From positions 1-9,425 of the forward strand of contig JBHIER010000096.1 in the NCBI GenBank assembly GCA_046760705.1: a stretch of 9,425 bases of DNA, read 5' to 3'. The stretch is from JBHIER01 sp046760705 [NCBI: bacterium] (GTDB lineage: Bacteria; JBHIER01; G020348925). How positions within the stretch are numbered: position 1 is the stretch's first letter; every line of letters begins with the position of its first letter. The translations under genes and the position numbers were made by a program. Of the stretch, positions 5,522-9,425 are shown in pieces. Below the pieces are notes generated by a model. The model saw only the letters and a program-made list of their open reading frames with translations, ran no database searches and was not told the origin of the DNA.

Positions 5522-6677
5522 CGGCCGCATCTTCCCCCTCTTCGTCTCCCGAAGGGAGAGCCCCCACTATCTCACGATCTGCCGGGAGCTCATCGATATC
5601 TTCGCTGAACACGTGGGAAAGCCACGAAGGGAGCTCTCCGAGGCGCTGGAGCGGTTCGAATCCGACTCCACCGACTTTAAGATATACCGCGGCCTGGCCA
5701 AGCTGCTTCTGGACCGTTGCGCCTTTGCACCGCCCTGGGGTGGCGACTGTTCCAACTTGCGGCAAAGGGTGTTTGAAAGGGCCCAGGCGGCCTATCCCAT
5801 TGTCTTAGAGCCGGACCTGTTGCATCAGACGACAAGAGGAGATGTTCTCAACGGGGTGGCCGAAGAGCTGAGTGAATCCCAAGAGAAGCTTGATGAGCTG
5901 CTGTACGGCGACCTGGCTGAGAACCAGATTCTGGTCGGCCTCAAAAAGCAGATGGGCCCCCAGGAGTTGCTCAGGCGTTATAACCTGGCTCTGGCCCAGG
6001 GGATTCTCTATCGGGCCGTGCGCATGAGGATTTGGGTCCGGAAAGATTTTAAACCGGTCTTCAAATACATCAAACTGGCCCAGCTCATCCACGAGATTCA
6101 CCCGGTTGCCACCGGCGGGTACGAGATCATCCTCGACGGCCCGGCCTCTGTGCTGCGACACACCCAGAAGTACGGTGTGCACATGGCCCGCTTCCTCCCA
6201 GGCCTGCTCCTGGCCAAGGGGTGGCGGATGTCGGCCCTCATCGATACCGAAAAGGGGCCGAGAAGCTTCTCCCTGGACCACACCTGCGGCCTGCATACTT
6301 ATTACAGGGAGGAGCATCCCTTCGATAGCACCATTGAGGAGAAATTTTTCACAGCCTTCCAGGCAGCCAAGACAGATTGGCGGATCGAAAGAGAGGCCGA
6401 GATCATCGACCTGAGAGAGACGGTGCTGATCCCAGATTTCAAAATCACCCATCCCGATGGGCGCACCCGAGCCATGGAGATCGTCGGCTTCTGGACGCCG
6501 GAATATCTGGAGAAGAAACTGGAAAAATTGAAAAAGGCGCACCATCAGAATCTGATCATCGCCGTCAACGAGACGCTCAAATGCTCCAGAGGAGATTTTC
6601 AGGGCCAGGTGATCTTTTATAAGACCGGTATCCGGGTGCCGAAGATCCTGGAAGCCCTGGAGAGGCCAGCCCCTTAG
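5484..6677 (+). CDS. bax1: Bax1 (DUF790) nuclease, partner of XPB
   Basis: This 397-residue protein belongs to DUF790, the family of archaeal Bax1, a metal-dependent structure-specific endonuclease that binds XPB. The N-terminal part starts with MLTGDLVRYYIDNGRIFPLF, the family opening, and runs through a helical region (about 30-200). The C-terminal nuclease core has a PD-(D/E)xK-like arrangement: STIEEKFFTAF at 282-292 (E285/E286), VLIPDFKI at 314-321 (D318), MEIVGFWTPEYLEKKLEKL at 331-349 (E332, W337, K344/K345). The start at 5484 is chosen over an upstream GTG (5457) because GGAGGAG lies eight bases before this ATG and family proteins begin here. The 38-base overlap with the helicase means its ribosome site sits within the helicase coding region, suggesting translational coupling. 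Together they should unwind and cut damaged or branched DNA. Family assignment is strong; activity is inferred. Confidence 0.9.
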   Translation: MLTGDLVRYYIDNGRIFPLFVSRRESPHYLTICRELIDIFAEHVGKPRRELSEALERFESDSTDFKIYRGLAKLLLDRCAFAPPWGGDCSNLRQRVFERAQAAYPIVLEPDLLHQTTRGDVLNGVAEELSESQEKLDELLYGDLAENQILVGLKKQMGPQELLRRYNLALAQGILYRAVRMRIWVRKDFKPVFKYIKLAQLIHEIHPVATGGYEIILDGPASVLRHTQKYGVHMARFLPGLLLAKGWRMSALIDTEKGPRSFSLDHTCGLHTYYREEHPFDSTIEEKFFTAFQAAKTDWRIEREAEIIDLRETVLIPDFKITHPDGRTRAMEIVGFWTPEYLEKKLEKLKKAHHQNLIIAVNETLKCSRGDFQGQVIFYKTGIRVPKILEALERPAP

Positions 6678-6718
6678 GTCTGTTCGACCCACTCCACGAA
6701 AGGTGAGAAGAAACAAAA

Positions 6719-7396
6719 ATGAGTTCTGATAAAAGAGGCAAATTCATAGTTTTTCAACGCGTATCAAAAAGGTATAAGGATTTATTCGCTCTGGATAATG
6801 TCTCCTTCGAAATAGGCGAAGGGGAGATCTTTGGATATATTGGTCCCAACGGAGCGGGTAAGACAACCACAATCAAAATCATGGTTGGTCTCATAAAAAA
6901 ATTTCAAGGCCTTACTATATTGGGGATAATAGTATGCCGGAGAATATGGCCAATGTCCAGAGAACCTTAGGAGATTGCTTTTCAGGAATGGCGAACCGTT
7001 GATCATGCCCTGACAACATTCGGAAAACTTTCAGGTCTGAAAAGCAACGAGCTTGAACAGCGTATTAAAGATGCACTTGATCTTTTGGATTTAAGCGAGG
7101 TAAGACATAAGAAGATTCTGCAAAAGGTACGACCGTTTTCTTTTCGTCGCATATATTGAGCGATGTGCAGGAATAAATAAACAAAGGCCGCATATTAAAG
7201 ATAGGTACATTGGATGATTTGAAATCTCATTTTTTCATAACTCATGACATTGAAATCTTACTATCCTCCAACTCAGGGCAGTAATGTTATAAGACTGCAG
7301 ACGGACGTCAACTGTCGCATTCGCAGTTTCAAACCGATCGCTCCTGATCTCGACGAAGTATATCTCAGGTATATAGAAAGAGATAGAAACTCATGA
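6719..7396 (+). pseudogene. Decayed ABC transporter ATP-binding protein
   Basis: The N-terminus is intact: FIVFQRVSKRYKDLFALDNVSF, then GEIFGYIGPNGAGKTTTIKIM with the Walker A motif at residues 42-50. After FQG (about 6910) the frame is lost; the continuation NSMPENMANVQRTLG is in another frame. AFQEWRTVDHALTTFGKLSG through LDLSEVRHKKI returns to the first frame (6971-7122). At about 7125 a large piece is gone: the next recognisable part, GTTVFFSSHILSDVQE, is the H-loop region, so the LSGG signature and Walker B aspartate are missing. Further shifts precede NKGRILKIGTLDDLKSHF (about 7180-7232) and the C-terminal PIAPDLDEVYLRYIE. The stop overlaps the permease start as ATGA at 7393-7396, the original operon junction. 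The gene cannot make an active ATPase. It is AT-richer than the helicase genes before it. Confidence 0.88.
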
Positions 7397-7932
7397 GTTT
7401 GACATTACTGTTTAGAGACGAACTGAAGGTTTTCTACAAATCAAATGTGATGATCCTTCTATGGATCGGATTACCTATATCCACCCTATTTTTGCATTTC
7501 TTAGCACCGCCGGATTTTGGGAAGGAGATCTCATTCAGTTTTGTCGTTTCAAGTGTGATATCCAATATTGGCGGCATCTTGGCCTCTATTATGCTCGCAG
7601 TCTACATTATTCATGAAAAAAGCAAACATGTGTACCATCTGTTCCTCATCCGACCCGTTAAAAGAAAAGATGTTATTCTGGCTAAATTTTTTGCTTTCTT
7701 TCCTTGCGTTGCAATCGCATATGGGCTCGCATTTTTGTTAGGGTTGATTATAGATTCTTTCTATCATGGCGGCATATCCAGCTCAGTTTTTAAAGGCACC
7801 ATAGTCTTGTCATTCCTGCAAATGCAGGAATCTCCTAGAGATCCCTGTATACACAGGGGCAAGGATTCCCGTATAAAAGCAGACCTGTTTGTGGCAGACA
7901 GGCCTCTGTGGCTGATGCATTTTCTGGGATAA
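7393..7932 (+). pseudogene. ABC-2-type permease, 3' end replaced by repeat sequence
   Basis: The first ~138 residues are an ABC-2-type membrane subunit. Hydrophobic segments lie at about 19-38 (VMILLWIGLPISTLFLHFLA), 48-72 and 97-121. The cytoplasmic loop HEKSKHVYHLFLIRPVKRKDVILAKF is typical of the region that contacts the ATPase. From about 7807 the frame runs into REP-like DNA (CATTCCTGCAAATGCAGGAAT and following hairpins), so residues from about 139 to 179 are not transporter sequence. The remaining membrane segments of a normal ~230-270 residue subunit are absent. The ATG overlaps the stop of the decayed ATPase gene. With both subunits broken, the exporter is dead; its substrate cannot be told. 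Confidence 0.8.
7807..7905. repeat. REP-like palindromic cluster truncating the permease gene
   Basis: Three hairpins follow one another. ATTCCTGC (7812-7819) pairs exactly with GCAGGAAT (7824-7831) around AAAT. CCCTGT (7843-7848) pairs with ACAGGG (7853-7858) around ATAC. CCTGT (7884-7888) pairs with ACAGG (7898-7902). The first, with its GTCATTCC left edge, matches the dispersed GTCATTCC-type bacterial repeats. The ABC permease reading frame loses its identity exactly at this edge. Confidence 0.65.
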
Positions 7933-8046
7933 AGATAGCCCATGACTTTTCTAACCAAAATACATACATGCTTGATTGAAAATATTTCTTACCAGAGAAG
8001 AAAGATTTGATTGTCGATACTATAGAGTCGAAGAAAGGAGGATTTC

Positions 8047-8433
8047 GTGTCAAAGCAAATTGTACACACCGACGGAGCGCCGGTGGCCATTGGCCCATAC
8101 AGTCAGGCAGTGAGGGTGAGCTGTGGAGAGTTGCTCTTTACCGCCGGTCAGATTCCCATCGATCCGGAGACCGGAGAAGTGGTGGCCGGTGGCATAGGGG
8201 AGCAGACCAGGCGGGTTCTTGAAAACCTGAAGGCTGTGGTCGAAGCTGGCGGTTCCAGCTTCGGAAGAGTTCTGAAGGTGACCGTTTTTTTGGCAGAGAT
8301 GAACGATTTTGCGGCCATGAACGAGGTCTACGGTGAATACTTTACCGATGACCCACCCGCCCGCTCGGCGGTCCAGGCCGCCCGCCTGCCGAAAGACGTC
8401 AGAATTGAGGTCGAATGCGTGGCGGCAGTATAA
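8047..8433 (+). CDS. ridA: RidA family enamine/imine deaminase
   Basis: This 128-residue protein is a full-length RidA (YjgF/YER057c/UK114), a cytoplasmic trimer that hydrolyses reactive 2-aminoacrylate and other enamines/imines released by PLP enzymes, protecting those enzymes from damage. Family signatures are AIGPYSQAV at 14-22 (Y18), [15 protein letters not shown] at 30-44 and [21 protein letters not shown] at 103-123. R106, which binds the substrate carboxylate, and E121, placed like E. coli E120, are present. The Cys after ARS in E. coli is Ala here. The GTG start is well supported by AGGAGG at 8036-8041, five bases upstream. It stands alone: the broken ABC genes lie before it and the gene-free region after it. 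No clear promoter was seen in the 114 bases upstream. Confidence 0.95.
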   Translation: MSKQIVHTDGAPVAIGPYSQAVRVSCGELLFTAGQIPIDPETGEVVAGGIGEQTRRVLENLKAVVEAGGSSFGRVLKVTVFLAEMNDFAAMNEVYGEYFTDDPPARSAVQAARLPKDVRIEVECVAAV

Positions 8434-8785
8434 CCCAAATCCTCAGGGGACAGAGTCTACCCTTGTCTGTTGACAGCATCTCCGTGCCACTTCGCCGGCC
8501 GAATTCCCCATAGCTTCAAAAATGTGTTGACAATAAGGCCTAAATATATTATTGTTGATGTGAAAGGGGGGTGATCTGAGGATGGGTTCGCAGCAGGCGG
8601 GCGGGCTTCGTTACCGTCACCTTCATCCCGTACTTCTCCCGGGAATTCCAATGGCGGTACATGAAAAAAAGCTTGCAAAAAAGCAAACTTTTACGATGTA
8701 ATAATATATACACAAAAGAGATTCCGGATGTCAAGGAAAATCCTGAGCTATCGCTCAGGAGGCTTTAAAAAACAGATAATCACAC
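8434..8785. other. Gene-free region with hairpins and possible promoters
   Basis: I recognise no protein gene here. Near the RidA end, AGGGGACAGAGTCTAC (8446-8461) resembles the edge of dispersed GGGGACAGA-type repeats. TTGACA at 8527-8532 with TATTGT at 8550-8555 (17-base spacer) could be a rightward promoter. It is followed by a purine-rich AAGGGGGG and an ATG at 8582 that opens only a 39-codon frame of unknown identity. On the minus strand TTGACA (8734-8729) with TATATA (8710-8705, 18-base spacer) points leftward. A hairpin at 8667-8692 (AAAAGCTTGC / GCAAACTTTT, one mismatch) has A- and T-runs on its two sides, like a bidirectional terminator. A remnant gene or a small RNA are both possible. 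Confidence 0.4.
8735..8760 (-). terminator. Intrinsic terminator after the IS91-like transposase genes
   Basis: TCCTGAGC (8741-8748) and GCTCAGGA (8753-8760) pair perfectly around TATC. Read leftward the hairpin is followed by TTTTCC (8740-8735), and it lies about 25 bases after the stop of the small zinc-ribbon gene. It may also belong to the terminal structure of the insertion element. Confidence 0.6.
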
Positions 8786-9019
8786 TTAGGATATATTTAT
8801 AAGTTCTTGACATGCAGGACAAATTAAGTCATTTCTTCCGCCTTCATGATGTTCCTTTCCTCCTGGGGAGAAATCTATCACTACTGGACGGGCAATGATT
8901 ATCCTGCTCTCACATCCAGAACAAACAACACTCACTTTCACGTCCTCTTGCTCTTCGAATTTAGAAGGGAAAACATAGTTGCTCAGATGCTTCCCCTTTT
9001 TTCTCTTCCTTCTCCTCAT
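8786..9019 (-). CDS. Small zinc-ribbon-like protein overlapping the transposase end
   Basis: This is a 77-residue putative protein of unknown function. A basic N-terminus (MRRRKRKKGKH) is followed by two CxxC pairs, C33-S-G-C36 and C67-P-A-C70, spaced 30 residues apart. This is the geometry of a zinc ribbon, suggesting a nucleic-acid-binding or structural role. It overlaps the last 59 bases of the transposase gene in another frame, so its N-terminus shares DNA with the acidic-to-basic tail of the transposase. The first ATG is used, with a weak GGAAAG eight bases upstream; the real N-terminus could be shorter. A stop is reached about 25 bases before an intrinsic terminator, supporting a shared transcript with the transposase. 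The CxxC pairs argue against a chance frame. It is probably an accessory gene of the IS91-like element, or a broken-off zinc finger. Confidence 0.55.
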   Translation of the reverse strand: MRRRKRKKGKHLSNYVFPSKFEEQEDVKVSVVCSGCESRIIIARPVVIDFSPGGKEHHEGGRNDLICPACQELINIS

Positions 9020-9425
9020 AATCTCTTTCCTCTATCAGTGGAACACAATCATCTTCAAAACTGTATATTATCCCATATCCTGGATGCCAAATAGAATATA
9101 ACATCATCTCCTGGCCGCAATCTTCACAAATCAGTGGATCTTTACCAAAACTCCTTATCATCCTCTCCCGATAAGAACGAGCAGGGGCTGTCTTTTTCAA
9201 AAGAAGCTCAAACTCCTGGGCTATCCCCTTGCCCTTCTCAAATAACTTTGTAAGCAATTCCCTTATCCTTGTCACTTTCCTAAAGGGATACAACCCATAA
9301 TGCCTTATCACTTTAAAGCTTTTCGGCATTATGTGTTGTATCATCCGTCTTATGAACTCATATACCGATACGCTCACCTCCACCTTCCTATCCGTAGGAT
9401 GCTCCCTGTACCAATAGGTCACCCT
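8961..9425 (-). CDS. IS91-like transposase, C-terminal part (runs off window end)
   Basis: The frame is open through the right edge of the window, so only the C-terminal ~154 residues are seen. VTYWYREHPTDRKVEVSVSVYEFIRRMIQHI followed by PKSFKVIRHYGLY is the characteristic C-terminal block of Y2 (IS91/IS801-type) rolling-circle transposases (Y2_Tnp family). Downstream is a CEDCG motif (C99/C102 counted from the Val in VTYWYRE), then an acidic tail (EERDYEEKEEKK). The catalytic HUH and double-Tyr region would lie outside the window to the right. No frameshift is seen in the visible part. The small zinc-ribbon ORF overlaps its 3' end. The element enters from the right and ends somewhere before 8735. 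Confidence 0.85.
   Translation of the reverse strand, partial: RVTYWYREHPTDRKVEVSVSVYEFIRRMIQHIMPKSFKVIRHYGLYPFRKVTRIRELLTKLFEKGKGIAQEFELLLKKTAPARSYRERMIRSFGKDPLICEDCGQEMMLYSIWHPGYGIIYSFEDDCVPLIEERDYEEKEEKKGEASEQLCFPF
9020..9425 (-). mobile_element. Part of an IS91-family insertion sequence
   Basis: This covers the unambiguous transposase part of the element, which continues beyond the window. Its left boundary is not defined: the overlapping small ORF (to 8786) and the hairpin at 8741-8760 probably belong to it as well. IS91-type elements lack terminal inverted repeats and target duplications, so no boundary repeat is expected. Confidence 0.6.

Noticed and set aside
8549-8734. 61-codon minus-strand frame in the gene-free region
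   Set aside because: Its start overlaps a possible promoter box, it crosses a hairpin, and no family is recognised; not enough to call a gene.

Overview
The window looks like a stretch of a bacterial chromosome, probably from a Desulfobacterota-type or related anaerobe. The grounds are a DUF4416 protein (a family I associate with such lineages), AhpD-like and GAF redox proteins, REP-like palindromic repeats and an IS91-type transposase. This is inference; no rRNA or tRNA is present to confirm it. Gene-dense GC-rich blocks alternate with AT-rich, decayed patches.

Layout, left to right. (1) 2-771, +: an arylamine N-acetyltransferase-like gene, cut by the window start and broken by a one-base frameshift in a G run just before the catalytic Cys. 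(2) 718-853: a compound palindromic repeat filling the gap to the next gene. (3) 854-1396, +: an intact DUF4416 gene. (4) 1397-1737: a convergent intergenic region with strong hairpins. (5) 3146-1738, -: an operon of a half-size ArsP-like permease, an AhpD-like CxxC protein and a GAF protein related to free methionine-(R)-sulfoxide reductase. (6) 3666-3202, -: a scar in which the 5' part of a secreted nitrobindin-like gene is joined to the 3' part of a GNAT acetyltransferase gene. A near-consensus promoter and ribosome binding site still stand in front of it. (7) 4130-6677, +: the most notable intact unit, an XPB-family DNA helicase overlapped by a Bax1 (DUF790) nuclease. (8) 6719-7932, +: a heavily decayed ABC exporter, with an ATPase carrying several frameshifts and an internal deletion, then a permease whose 3' end is replaced by REP-like sequence. 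(9) 8047-8433, +: an intact RidA. (10) 8434-8785: a gene-free region with hairpins and possible promoters. (11) 9425-8786, -: the end of an IS91-like element, with the transposase C-terminus and a small overlapping zinc-ribbon ORF.

How the genes work together. XPB and Bax1 are known partners in archaea, where the helicase unwinds DNA and the nuclease cuts it. The overlapping pair here suggests the same repair machine in a bacterium. The leftward operon has a thiol/redox theme: a CxxC alkylhydroperoxidase-type protein and a methionine-sulfoxide-reductase-like protein. At least four broken genes, several palindromic repeats and a transposase lie near the intact helicase-nuclease pair, so this is a plastic, decaying region.
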